From the NCBI RefSeq assembly GCF_000321225.1, contig NW_004450565.1, positions 782,155-846,154 of the forward strand: a DNA stretch of 64,000 nt. The letters run 5' to 3'. A program made the position numbers and the translations under genes. The stretch is from Odobenus rosmarus divergens (Eukaryota > Chordata > Mammalia > Carnivora > Odobenidae). Under the pieces are notes generated by a model, which was not told where the DNA came from, did not search any database, and saw only the letters and a list, made by a program, of their open reading frames with translations. Positions 32,262 through 43,720 of this stretch are shown here, piece by piece; position 1 is the first letter of the stretch, and the number at the start of each line of letters is the position of its first letter.

Positions 32262-33515
32262 CTATCTTAAAGAGAAAATCAGACTATGCAAAACAAGCTC
32301 TCCTCCGAAAGGGTTGAAAGCTCAAGTTCACAGTCCTGAAGTCTCTGAAACCTTGCTGTGCTTCCCGGGAAAGCCCAAAGGAGGACAGAATTTCAGAGCA
32401 ATCCCTTCCGAATCTTTTCATGTCTGGGTTTTAGGCTTGGGGCATAACCCATGTGCTCTCTGTAAAAATAAGAAGCTATAAGGCTTGCTGTGCCTGGTCG
32501 TCTTCCTTCACTCAAGGATTCTTCCTCCGGCTCTTTGCTGAACCCATAGTGCAGGACACTTTATTTTTCTATAAACAAAGATATTAGGGAACAATACTTT
32601 TGGCAATCGCTTATGGAGGCTTGTTTTCTTTGGCATATTTCTCTAAGCAGACATGTGAATGGTGAAATCAGTCACTCGTTTTGGTGAATATGTTTAAAAT
32701 GAAGAGTCCAAACTTTGGCCAAGGCCGTGATATTTATACACCTTGAAATAAAACATTAGTTGGAAAACTACATCCTTTGGGAGCCGCTGTTCAACACGGA
32801 GCCCTCAGAACAGGGGAAAGTGAGGTGGTTGTGATTGTGTGGGGGGGCAGGGGGGCGCTTTGCCTGTTGCTTCTCCCCGTGGGTTTTTCCCTTTGCCTGA
32901 GCTCCTCGTGACTGCCCAGGCCCCCTGCACGGTCACCAGCACAGCCTGCGAGGGGGGCAGGGCACTGGCTCTGAAGGGCAGCCTGGGACCCTTGAGCCTG
33001 CTCCAGGTGCAGCTCACATTGCATGGGCTTGCCCCTTGTCCTGGCCCAGACCCTGCTCCTGCCACCTTCTGGATCTTTTTTTGGGAGGTGGAGCCAGGCT
33101 GTCCTCCTTGCTCGGGTCAGGAGATGCTGTCCTGGGGGCTGGTGGGTTCCCTTGACCTGCAGATGCCCGTGAGCAAGCAAGTCCGAGGTTTGGGTCTGGG
33201 AGGGGGCGAGGGTCTCAACCAGGGCTCAGAACCTGGTTCTCCAGAGCACCTGCGTGCAGAAGCACCTTTCCCAATGTGATGCTGGCATGTTTCCCATGTG
33301 ATGTTGGCTCCCTGCACGCAGCTCCCACTGGCCCAGGTGTTCCTGCCCATCACAGCACCTCCCCACCACACAACCCCTGCCCGGGGACTCCATGCTGGGG
33401 GAGGCCCTCAGTGCAGTTTGTCAGGGAGCACGTGGGTCCCTGAGAAGCTGATCTGCTGGTGCGGGACGGCGAGACCAGGTGCTGGACCACCTGCCCTGGG
33501 GTTTCACCAAGGTGG
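32262..33515. other. Intergenic DNA, nothing recognised
   Basis: AT-rich to 32760, then GC-rich. A 146-codon open frame at 32839-33279 has no recognisable domain or splice context and is not called. Confidence 0.45.
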
Positions 33516-33520
33516 GCTCT

Positions 33521-33720
33521 TTATTTTTTTTTTAAAGATTTTATTTATTTATTTGAGAAGGAGAGAATGAGAGACAGAGAGCACGAGAGGGAAGAGAGTC
33601 AGAAGAAGAAGCAGACTCCCCGCTGAGCAGGGAAGCCAACGCGGGACTTGATCCCGGGACTCCAGGATCATGACCTGAGCTGAAGGCAGTCGCTTAACCA
33701 ACTGAGCCATCCAGGCGCCC
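33521..33720 (-). repeat. CAN-type SINE, first of an adjacent pair
   Basis: Reverse-oriented head aactgagccatccaggcgccc ends at 33720 and the T-rich side starts near 33521. The words tctttattttt before and tcttcattttt after form a probable duplication. Confidence 0.9.
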
Positions 33721-33724
33721 TCTT

Positions 33725-33928
33725 CATTTTTTTTTTTTTTTTAAATTTTTTTTTTTTTTTGACAGAGAGAGACACAGCGAGAGAGACAGCACAAGCAGGG
33801 GGAGTGGGAGAGGGAGAAGCAGGCTTCCCGCTGAGCAGGGAGCCCGATGCGGGGCTCGATCCCAGGACCCTGAGATCATGACCTGAGCTGAAGGCAGACG
33901 CTTAATGACTGAGCCACCCAGGCGCCCC
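33725..33928 (-). repeat. CAN-type SINE, second of an adjacent pair
   Basis: A long T-run (with one AAA break) precedes the reverse-oriented body, and the head gactgagccacccaggcgcccc ends at 33928. The body agrees closely with the fragment at 14615-14748, suggesting the same SINE subfamily. Confidence 0.9.
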
Positions 33929-33959
33929 GAAGTTGGGCTTTTCAGGTCGTCAACTGAAT

Positions 33960-34390
33960 GTCGTACAGGCTCAGCGGCGGCTACTCTTTTTTTATTTTAA
34001 ACACTATTTTTTTAGAATAGTTTTAGGTTCACAGCAAAATTGAGGGGAATGTTCAGAGAGCTCCCATACCCCCCCAGCCCCCGCACACGCACAGCCTCCC
34101 CCGCCGTCAGCATCCCCCCGCCCCCCCCCCCAGGGCCGTGCACCTGTTACAGGGCGGGAAGCTGCATTGACGAGCCATCGGCACCCAGAGCCCACAGCTG
34201 ACAGTGGGGTTCACGCGGTGTCACTCACTCTGTGGGTCTGGACGAGTGTGTAATGCCATGCAGCCACCACCCCTACACTATCACTGCCCTAAAATCCCCT
34301 GTTCTTCCCTCCATTCTCCCCAAACCCTAGCAACCACTGATCTTTTCACTGTCACCATGGTTTTGCCTTTAGCTTCCACTTTAAAATAGC
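33960..34390. mobile_element. L1-derived fragment
   Basis: Words such as aatagttttaggttcacagcaaaattgag, agagctcccataccccccc, ggtctggacgagtgtgtaatgcc and cctagcaaccactgatcttttcactgtc are typical of an old L1 segment. A 12-plus C run at about 34115-34131 lies inside. Confidence 0.65.
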
Positions 34391-34414
34391 ATTTTTGGTG
34401 GAAATCACTTGAAC

Positions 34415-34660
34415 TGAAGAGGAAAGTTGCAAGTGACAGGAAGAGTACAATGCTACCCGCGTAGCTCAGACCCCAGACCACCTGCCGTCAGGCTTGCCCC
34501 GCGTGCTTGCTTGAGCTCTCACTCTCCTGCCCTACATATACACATATACATGGATCTGAATCATTTGAGAGTAAATCTCATCCATCATGAACCTCATGAG
34601 GCCAAAACACTTCAGTGTGTCTCTCCTAAAAATAAGATCTCACATAAGCACTGGGTGAGA
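34415..34660. mobile_element. L1-derived fragment
   Basis: The string gaagaggaaagttgcaagtgacaggaagagtac and, later, gaatcatttgagagtaaatctcatccatcatgaacc... cacttcagtgtgtctctcctaaaaataag match another known L1 segment, diverged. Confidence 0.55.
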
Positions 34661-35083
34661 TTGCTGGTGAGAGATCAGTGGCAAACTCCTACCCCAGTGG
34701 AGGGCATGCCCCTCTCCTCCATTCTGTTCCTTTCCTCCAGGAGCTCCTTTCCTCCAGGAACTCCTGCTCCTTTCCTCCCATTCCCAACTACCTTTACTGA
34801 GGTCTACTCAAGTTCCCTGTTCTGTGCCTCTGAATTCTCACAATTGGATGGCTCCGCAGCCTCTAGCCCTGCAGAACAGCCCTCTACTGTTGTGCAGTCT
34901 GTGTACTGCATACAGGCTCCGGGTGAAGGGGGCTGCCTCATTCTGCTCCGGGGCTGGATACTCATGAAGCTGCCTCTGCCCAGAGTGGTGGGTTTCCCTA
35001 ATCCCCAATAAGCCATCCTATAACCAAGTGTTCTAGAAGGTGGGAGTGATCCATGGTGCCCGGTGCTGCAGAGTCCAGAAAGA

Positions 35084-35140
35084 GGCCAGCTGGGGCGCCT
35101 GGCTGGCTCAGTCGGTAGAGTACTCGACTCTTGATCTCGG
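35084..35140 (+). repeat. CAN-type SINE, 5' fragment only
   Basis: The head ggggcgcctggctggctcagtcggtagagtactcgactcttgatctcggg is present and then breaks off. No tail or duplication is visible, so this is a truncated copy. Confidence 0.75.
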
Positions 35141-35239
35141 GATTGTCATTGGTGATGTCAAGATTTGTTTTGGGGAAGTGATGGAGGTGGCAGCCTCATC
35201 AAGATTGGTACAAGAATTCAAGGAAAGAAATTAGGACAG

Positions 35240-35310
35240 CAAGACTCTGTGTGTGTATGTGTACGTGTGTGCTGACGGGCGTGTGTGTGGGGTGTGTGTG
35301 CGGCTGGGGA
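35240..35310 (+). repeat. (TG)n-rich microsatellite
   Basis: A broken run of TG/TGTG units (gtgtgtgtatgtgtacgtgtgtgc... gtgtgtgtggggtgtgtgtgcgg). Confidence 0.7.
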
Positions 35311-35408
35311 ACAGAGGAGTCAGGTTGGTGTCAGGTGGTATGTGAAGGTCAAGGGTTTTGTGGTTTTACATAGGGGAGAGAGTTTAACTGCTGGGTGATT
35401 ATTTTTAT

Positions 35409-35606
35409 TTTTATCTTTTATTTATTTATTTTTAAAAGATTTTATTTATTTATTTGAGGGAGAGACAGAGAACACACAAGCAGGGCAAGGCGCAGAGGCA
35501 GGTGGAGAGGCAGGGAGCCCGGCGCCACACACTCCATCCCGGGACTCTGAGGTCATGACCTGAGCCGAAGGCAGACGCTTAACCCACTGAGCCACCCAGG
35601 TGCTCC
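35409..35606 (-). repeat. CAN-type SINE
   Basis: Reverse-oriented element with the head ccactgagccacccaggtgctcc ending at 35606. The flank gggtgattatttttat (35393 on) recurs after the element as gggtgtttatttttaa (35607 on), an imperfect target-site duplication. Confidence 0.9.
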
Positions 35607-35639
35607 GGGTGTTTATTTTTAATATTTTAACAACACATG

Positions 35640-36735
35640 GAAAAGCGCTTAGCACTGTGCTTGGCACATGTCAAGGCTTCCTTAACATGAGCTACTACTG
35701 TTACAAACACAGCAGCAGAAATGTTAGTGGCTTCCTTCTTGCCTCCACACCGCGGAGACCTGGAGGCGCCCCCCAACGCTCCCCCTCCCTCGCTCATTAA
35801 CAACGGTGGCCTGGCCGGTGGCCAGGCAATCTTTCCTTTGGCTGACAGCCACGGCGTGTGGCTTTTAGTGTCAAGGAGACAAACCTTTTCTCTTCCACAG
35901 CTGGCCTAGGTATGGGTTGAGGGAAGCAGAGGTCCCAGACCTGGGAGAGGTGGGCGGCCTGAGGACTCGGGCTGTCTGCAGCAAGGAGTCTCTTGGGAAG
36001 ACTAAGTCAATGGGCCCAAGACACGCAGGGGGTCCCCACGGATGCGTGGTGGTTGGAGTCGAGAATTTAAATATTTTGAGAAGGCGCCCGAAGTTGGTAG
36101 AACATGGACTTTCCTCTCCATCTCCACCCCCGCCGCCGCCTCTTCAGTTGCTGGGCATCTGGGGTGACCATAAACTCTGGGCACATCCTTTTACAGGTTG
36201 AAGGTGTCCTTGGCAACATCCTTTCTTCTCAGCCTCTGTTTCCAGACATGACAAGCACCCCATGCACAAGGGCGTGGAGAGCATGACTACTTGGGTTATT
36301 TTTGTCTCCTTATTCATTGTTCAACATCTTTTACCATTTTAACTGTGCAGACTTAAAATCCTTTTTCATATAATAATTGTCTGAGCTCAGAAGAGCCAGT
36401 GGTGTTACTCATTGCCACTGAAACCCAGATGGTATTTTTATTCTATGCTCAAATTGGCTCCTGCATTTCTTTCCAGGCCCCGTATGCGCTTACAATTTCC
36501 ATGGATCAGGTCAAGCTGTTCTTTAATCAACCAGCAAGTGTGGGGCACACGTATGTCTTAGCCTCTTCCAAAGCGATAGAGGTAAAGATTTTTTTTTTTT
36601 TAAAGCATATGTATTTATACACATTTTAAGAAGAGGAAAGAAAAGAGTCCTCCCCTCACGCTCTCACGGCAGCTCACATTTTGCTACCTACAGGTCTGCG
36701 GATGGCTGGGGAAGATGAGGCACTGTGCTGCCCCC
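35640..36735. other. Intergenic DNA, nothing recognised
   Basis: Mixed composition with no supported exon or element. The run of T at 36591-36602 may mark a degraded retroelement tail. Confidence 0.45.
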
Positions 36736-36947
36736 GCTCGGGGGTCAAGACCAGAGCTGCATGTCCGCGTGTGGCGTCCGCTCGGGTCAGGACCAGAGCT
36801 GCATGTCCGCGTGTGGCGTCCGCTCGGGTCAGGACCAGAGCTGCATGTCCGCGTGTGGCGTCCACTCGGGTCAGGACCAGAGCTGCATGTCCGCGTGTGG
36901 TGTCCGCTCGGATCAGGACCAGAGCTGCATGTCCGCGTGTGGCGCCC
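36736..36947 (+). repeat. 42-bp minisatellite, five tandem copies
   Basis: The unit is 42 bases long, built from gctcgggtcaggaccagag and ctgcatgtccgcgtgtggcg. Copies start near 36736, 36780, 36822, 36864 and 36906. The first has a 2-base expansion and a few changes; the others differ by one to three substitutions. Because 42 is divisible by three, every frame repeats a 14-residue unit, giving misleading open frames on both strands. They are not called as genes. Confidence 0.93.
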
Positions 36948-36949
36948 CT

Positions 36950-39900
36950 GTGCTGCGGGGACAGGGCCCTGGGTGGAGCGCGGCGGCGACTGTGGGACTG
37001 TGGGGTTCAAGGGCACAGCTGCACCCTGCAAGGCTGGTTGGCAAATCTGGGGAAAGAAGTTACAGGACTTTGGGGGTGGAAAGAACCTGTGTCCTTTCAT
37101 TGCAATTTGCTCACGTTCAGACGGGAGCTGAGCGCGGGAGCCCGCCCGGGGCAGCCGTGAGAGTCAGGGGTCAGGCCTTTGCCTCCAAGGGTAGGAAGAG
37201 AGTACTGCTGCCTCCGTCTTCTGGCAAGAGCCCTCTTCTGCCCCGCGGTGAGCCCGCTCGTTCGTGACAGGTTAGAAGCAGGGCCTTCTCAAGGGAAGGT
37301 GATTCAGAGCAAGAGGGCGCGATGCCAGGTCTTAGGGCATGGGCTGACCTCATCCTGAACTTGGCTTCTCCCTCCCCTGCCCCGGATGCCTTTGCGGACA
37401 CTGGTCTCAGTGCCACCCGGCCCCAAACATTTGATTTCAATGAAAAGTCCTGCCAGTGCTGTGAGCTTCGAGCCCAGGGCAGCATGCCCCGAGCAAGCGC
37501 TGCCAAACACCTGCTCCCTGCCGACCGGTCAACAGATGGGGCCGTGGATGCCTAAACAGAGAAGCAAAAAGACAAGTTGCCGCTCTCAAGGCTCCTCCCC
37601 GCCTGCTCTGCTCTTATCACCAACGACCGACCAACCAACCGACTGACCAACCATGGACTCTCCCCATAGGTTAGCTATGCAAATAGATAAACACACTGAT
37701 GACCATCTAGAAAGACATTCTAGTCTACAGGGCAGTTAAGTGCCTGCGAGCGACTGCTGGAACCCACCCCGACATCCACCCCCCCTTCCTTCTGAGTGAC
37801 AGAAGTCTGATTTAATTTGGGGTGGCAGGGTACCAGTTAAAGGACTGCCTCTTCCAGCCTCTAGACTCTCCTCGCACCCATGTGATGCTCTGCCAAGAGA
37901 TATCCGTGGAAATAGGTTTCGGGAATTCTGGGAAGTCTCCGTCGAAGGGAGGGAGCACTTCTCTCCCATCCCCCTGCCGCTTTCTTTCCATTGCCTGGAA
38001 TGTGGATGTCGGGGCTGGAGCTCTGACAGCCATCATGTTCCAAGAGTTGACTCTGAGAAGCCACATGTGGCTGAACAGAAAAACAGAAGCATGGTGTTCA
38101 GATGACCTCATGAAGCCGCCATATCTGCCCTGCAACGCTTGCATTCAGACTTCTTTTATGTGGGAGAATTAAATTTTCTGTTGTCGGATCTTTGTTCGAT
38201 TCAGCTGAACCTAATCCTAACATTTTCTGTGGTTCAAGATCAAATGAAGGCACCTTGGTACAGAGGTTGCAAAGAGTCCATGAGTATACATTTGGTGACT
38301 AGAAATATCTCCTCCTTTTCTGCTAGTGCTGTGGACCCGAGAGCCATCGAATTATACAGGTCCCGTAAACTCTGATCACTGGGGTGCCCTTCATTTCCCC
38401 CATTCGTGACTGGACTTTTTCTCGGTCCCTGATGGGAAGGGAAGCCCTGAATGAGCACCCCCGGTTGCCACGCAGAAAAGCCCCTTGAGTCCCAGGCAGC
38501 CCCGCGTCCCCCTAAAGCAGTAAGAGAGCTACTGTTCTTGGGGACACAACAAGTAACTTTTCCTTTCCCTGTGTTCTCTTTTCTTGGCTTTCTCTCCACC
38601 CTAATCCAGGTTGGCATTTCCCTCTGTTTTCTCTGTAAAATGACTTTGGAGGTCAGTTGCAGCTTGGCAGTTTGGAGAAGGGGGACTAAGGAGACGTGAG
38701 CAGGGGCTCACACCAGACTTGTGAGTGTTCCCGGGCTGGGGTCTTCAGGGCTGACTCCTGCCCCGAGACACATGCAAGCCCTGGGATGGGGGCCGGGACA
38801 GAGACAGCCCAAGGGCATCCAGAGGGTTGGCAGGGGCTGCTCCCTGCCCTGCTGGTGGGAAATCTGGCCCACTTACAAGTAGGAGGGGCTCCTTGGCTAC
38901 AAATAAAGACAGGGCCGGAGCGGGAGCTCAGTGGGCACTCAGGGACATGCTGTTGCTTGCCTGATGGTGTTTGTGGTAAGCTGGATGACTTATTTCAAAA
39001 CAGCAACCTGACAGGCACGGCTGGGCTCTTCATCCTCAGAAAGGTTCTTCGTCCCCCTCTCTGAGGGGTTAAAATTCTTACAGATCCTAGGGAGCTGGAG
39101 GCTGAGCTCATCTGGTGGTTTCCAGGGACTGCTCTGGTCTGGCCATGCCCCCCAGGGGCGGGGATTGAAGAGGTGAGGTCCAGAGCGGGAGCCCCTGGCC
39201 TCAGGCTTTCCTCTGGGGATCCCTGTCCTGGTTGCGGCTTAGCACTGGTGGGGTGGGGGGTGCTGGGTCCATCCCCCACCAGCCCATCCAGCCCAGACCA
39301 AATTAGATCTCACAGCTTGCCCAGCACGGCCCCAGATGAGAAGCTCTCTGCTCTCGGGCATTCCCAGGACCCGCATAACCTGACAGGCAGGTGCCGTGCC
39401 TTCACAGGGAGTGGCTCACCCCGAACCTGCCTTCCGTCTCCAGCAGGGTGGTTGGCGTGGGCCTCTCCCGCGGGCCCCACCTCTTCCTCATTTCTGTGTA
39501 CTCACCTACCCAGCTTCGGACCAACCACCTGGGCCTTCGGTTTCAATTTGAAAACACAGAGTCCTACAAATGACCAGACGTCATTGGGTGGCAGAAGTCA
39601 AATATTTAAAAAACTTAATGTGCAACTGGCCGGCAGCCTGCGGAGCAGCGTCTCAAACCCGCCCTGCCCTATGAACGTGGGAGCGGTGCCCTGAAGCCTC
39701 ATCCTGGCAGAGGACAGAATGGCCTGGGGAGATTTCCCAAGACCTGATGGCCAGGCCTCACCCGAGACCAGTCTTCACTGCGGGCTGCAGCTCCCGGTGA
39801 CCCCAGGGCTGGGGTTCCGGCTGGATGACAGGACAGGGCACAGCAGGGGCAGGTGGGCATTGGGGAGCCACCTCGCTGGCAGCTCCCAGCGCGACCCCCC

Positions 39901-40700
39901 CCCCCCGCCAACTTCGAGCCGCCTAGCCTGTGCGCCGGGGTCTGCCCCTGGGAGACCTGGGCCAATCTGGGGTCCCTGCTTATGAGCAAGCCTGGGCAAG
40001 TCCTTGTTCTGAGCCGGGGTCCTCACCTGCCCCCGCAGAGGATAGGATGGGCCCCCTCGAAGGCTTCCTGTGAAGGCCGCACGTGAGCGCAGCTGATGGA
40101 TGCGCAGACCCGCTTCCGTTGCGCGGTCTGCTCTGGTTTCTGGGTGAATCGCAGGCGTCCTCGGGGGGTGAAGGTCCCCAGATCCCCTCCCCCTTTTATC
40201 TTCTGGTTTTTCCGGGGACTCCCTGGCTCCTCGCAGCACAGTTTCCTCTGCTGGGTCGCTGTCTCTGAAGGCTGTGAGCCTCCCTGCAGGCAAGGCAGCC
40301 TCCCAGGGGGCAGGCATCTCCAGTTCTCCCCTTCTCTGCGTTTTCTCCCTGCCGACATTTCACACTTCTCGAACTTGGATTTTCTGCTTCCTTGCAGGGG
40401 CTTTTCCTGGTCTGTACCCCTGTCCTACTACAGCAGCAGGCTCACTTAATTACCCCGTTTTTTCACTGGTTCCTTCCAGACTGTTCTCTGCTCACTAGAC
40501 CTTGTTCTCCCACCCTTCCAAACCTCTGGCTCATATGACTTTGGTTTTTCTCCCTGCGTGGTTCCATCTGTGGGTCTCATATACAATCGTGGCTGTGACC
40601 TGGTGAGTCACTTCATGGAATAGTCCCCAGGACCACCCCCCCCCACCATCCCTTCCTTCCATCATTATCCCAGGGGACCTTCAGGGGACCAGACAGACAA
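36950..40700. other. GC-rich intergenic DNA, no gene recognised
   Basis: Open frames up to 180 codons overlap on both strands without domains, splice pairs or promoter context. Parts at 37600-37660 (short ccaaccaacc runs) and 39893-39907 (a C run) are simple sequence. No confident repeat assignments in this stretch. Confidence 0.4.
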
Positions 40701-40707
40701 GTCTGTG

Positions 40708-41197
40708 CCATGCACTTGCATGCCTATGTATGTGTATATGCCTGTGTGCATGCATGCCTGTGTGTGTGCATGCCTGTGTGCATGCATGCCTGTGTGCGTG
40801 TGCATGCCTGTGTGCATGTGCATGCCTGTGTGCATGGATGCCTGTGTGTGTGTGCATGCCTGTGTGTGTGCATGCATGCCTGTGTGCGTGCATGCCTGTG
40901 TGCGTGCATGCCTGTATGTGTGCATGCCTGTGTGCGTGTGCATGCCTGTGTGCATGTGCATGCCTGTGTGCGTGCATGCCTATATGTGTGCATGCCTGTG
41001 CGTGTGCATGCCTGTGTGCGTGTGCATGCCCGTGTGTGTGCATGCTTGTGTGCGTGTGCATGTCCGTGTGTGTGCATGCCTGTGTGCGTGCATGCCTGTG
41101 TGTGTGTGTGCATGCCCGTGTGTGTGCATGCCTGTGCGTGTGCATGCCTGTGTGCGAGGGCATGCCTGTGTGCGTTCGTGTATGCCCGTGTATGTTG
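40708..41197 (+). repeat. Alternating purine/pyrimidine array of TG runs and GCATGCC units
   Basis: About 490 bases consist of tgtgtgcg/tgtgtgtg tracts of variable length punctuated by (g)catgcc. The spacing of catgcc varies, commonly 16, 18 or 20 bases, so it is a variable-length mosaic and not a fixed-period repeat. The sequence stays open in all six frames (for example Met-Pro-Val-Cys or His-Thr-Gly-Met repeats), which is an artefact of the repeat. Alternating GT/GC steps make it a strong left-handed (Z-)DNA candidate. Confidence 0.93.
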
Positions 41198-41880
41198 CAG
41201 TCTGTAATTTGCACACCATGACTTGCTTTTCCCTTTTCACTTGCCTGCGTTCATTCCCAGTGGGCTGGATATGGCACAGATTTAGGTTAAGACTCCTACT
41301 GATTTCCCAGCAAGTGAACAGAAAATGTAATACCTTGATTTCAGCGGATTTGGTCCAAGGAAAGAAAGCACAAGTGAGAATTTTACATTACTCTGCTCCA
41401 AGGGAGGGAGAGATTTACTCCAAGAATTTTATAATGATAGTGTTAGGATGTGGGCATTGTACCCAGCAACATAAATCATGATGTTTTGATCAGGGCTTAT
41501 GAAACCAGTTCTTGAGTTTACAGACACTAAAAACTCCATCCTGCAGGGCCTTGGGCTGGTAGCTGTTGGTGAACTGGGCAGGGGTCAACTCCGGGCCAGC
41601 GAGACAGGGTTCACGGTTAAGACCCCTAGGAAGAGTGGGCATGCACAGGATTTGGACCTGATGCACAGGCCTGCGTGTCCTCTGACCATGCACTTAGAGG
41701 GCAACAATGACAAAAACTGTAAACCTTGGGGTGCTTCACGGGAACTGGGGTGCTCCCTACAGCTCATGCTGAGGGAGACAGGGGAGGGATCACCAATGGC
41801 ACCACCCTGGAGCTGGTTGTAGGTGAGGCAAATGTGCTTTCCCCGCCACAACCAAACACCATTCCTTGGTGAGAAAGCAG
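41198..41880. other. Intergenic DNA, nothing recognised
   Basis: Unique sequence between the TG-rich array and an L1 fragment, with no supported exon. Confidence 0.45.
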
Positions 41881-42370
41881 AACTCAATAAATGGGGGCGT
41901 AGCACTCTTCATAACAGCAAAGAGGTGGAGACACCCACACGGCTATCCACAGATGGATGGGAGGCACACTGTGCTCTCTCGCACCGTAGACTATCATTCA
42001 GCCATAAAAGGAATGAATACATACCTGCAACAGCATGGACGAGCCTTGCAAATGTCTGTTAAGTCAAAGAAGCCAGACACAAAGGCCATAAGTTGTGAGA
42101 TCCCGTTTATACGAATTGTCTAGAAGAGGCAAATTTACAGAGACAGAAAGTGAATTAGTGGCGGCCCAGGGCTGGAGGGCATGGGGGGGGCCTGGGGGGA
42201 ATGGGGAGCTGATGGCGGAAGCGTGTCTTTTGGGGTGATGAAAATGTTGTAGACATGGTGGTGATGGTTGTATAGCTCTGCGAGTGTACTAGGAAGGACT
42301 GAACTTCGCACTTCAAACGGGGGAATTGTGTGGCACGTGAGGGACATCCCAGCAAAGCTATTATAACAAC
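41880..42370 (+). mobile_element. L1 fragment: ORF2 3' terminus and 3' region
   Basis: Forward L1 words: agcactcttcataacagcaaagaggtgg, ctatccacagatggatgg, tatcattcagccataaaagg, cagcatggacgagccttgc, agaagccagacacaaaggcc and, in the 3' part, gcccagggctggagggc and gatggtggtgatgg-like ggtggtgatggttgtatagc. Reading frame broken; inactive. Confidence 0.8.
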
Positions 42371-43244
42371 AACAAAAAGTGGGCTGGCTCAGGTGGCCCA
42401 GCCGGGTGTCACCAAGGCTGACCTGGGAGCCCCCTTGCTTCCTGGACCTTCCAGCGTCACCCTCTCGCCCCACCTCTGTTCTACTGTAGGACCCGTTAGC
42501 CCTACCGGTTACCTTCTTATGCTGTACTTTGGTCCTGGGGCGACTATTGCGAGGCCCTATCCCAACAGTTCTTCTTAGTGGATCAAATGTCTGCGACAGA
42601 GCTAGAGCCTGGTCCTTGCGTACTGCACAACGGAATAAACCTGCAGCAGGAGTATAAGCAGGTGCAACATCTCCGCACCAAGGCTGCTCAGGAGCACGGA
42701 TCCACATGCCCACGAGTTCATCCCTAACTGACGTTCAGCTTTGCGGATCATGGCAACTCGGTACGAATCACAGTCTTTCTGTTTGGAGCCACATATCTCT
42801 GGGATCTCAGAGAATGGAAACAGGCATGATGGCTCTCAGTGCTGGAAGGAGTCACACCTCCTCCTCAAACAGATATTACTCCTTTCACGACGACATTTGG
42901 AAAGAGGATGGCCCGGTAGCTTGAGACGACCTTCTGGAATCTGCTTCCCAAATCCTGCCTGTATCCAGGTTGGAAAACGGAGGCTGCTTGCTGGCTAAGC
43001 CCCGAGCCCGTTCTCAGTTCTGCAGAGCTGCCCACCTGCTGTCCACTTCCGTGCCTTCGGTCTGAGGCTTCCCCCACCTCGGGGCTCTGTTCTGGCCCCG
43101 ATGACTGGCATCCCCCTGGGTCTGCCTGCCGAGCCTGCTCTCAGCTCCCCAGCTCCTCTCTATTGGAGCTGATGCAAGCTCTCGATGCTTTCTCTGTTCT
43201 GCTCTCTCGATAACAGGTACATAACCCCTTTTCATGCTCAAGGG
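42371..43244. other. Intergenic DNA, nothing recognised
   Basis: No supported exon or element. Ordinary single-copy appearance. Confidence 0.45.
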
Positions 43245-43720
43245 CTATGGTAGACAGACTCATGTCCCCCCAGAGAGGCCCACATCCTAATCCCTGGAGC
43301 CTGTGACTATGTTCCCTTACATGGCGAAAGGGACTTTGCATTATGTGATTGAGTTAAGGATCTTCAGAGAAGACTATCCTGGACTATCCCGGTGAGGCCT
43401 ACAGGTCATCACGGGGGTCCAGACAAGGAATGAGGGAGCAAGGAGGGTCTGTGATAACAGAGCAGAGGTCAGAGAGGAGAAAAGGTCCTGCACCGTGGGC
43501 CTTGAAGGTGGAGGGGCCACGAGCCCCTGAGGGCAGGCGCCTCCAGACGCTGGAGAGGGCGAGGAAACAGGTCGTCCCCAGGAGCTTCTGCAAGGAATGC
43601 AGCCCCACCGACACTCTGATTTTAAACTTCTGACCTCCAGAACTTCGAGGTAGTAAATCGGTGCTGTTTGAATCCACGGCCTTTGGGGTAATTGCTACAG
43701 AAGTGACAGGAATCTGATAC
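43245..43720 (+). repeat. ERVL-MaLR-type LTR
   Basis: The sequence runs ctatggtagacagactcatgtcc, ggagcctgtgactatgttcccttacatggcg, ctttgcattatgtgattgagttaaggatcttcag, gactatcctggactatcccggtgagg, ccttgaaggtggaggggccacgagc, cttctgacctccagaac and ends ggaatctgatac, all in MaLR (MLT1-like) order. Confidence 0.75.

Noticed and set aside
36674..37267. Open frames up to 180 codons over the minisatellite
   Set aside because: The 42-bp period keeps frames open. Sequence outside the repeat shows no domain or splice context.
40681..41221. Six-frame open reading frames up to 258 codons (Cys-Met-Pro-Val or His-Thr-Gly-Met repeats)
   Set aside because: They arise entirely from the TG/GCATGC tandem array, with no non-repeat domain. 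All six frames are open, which real genes do not show.
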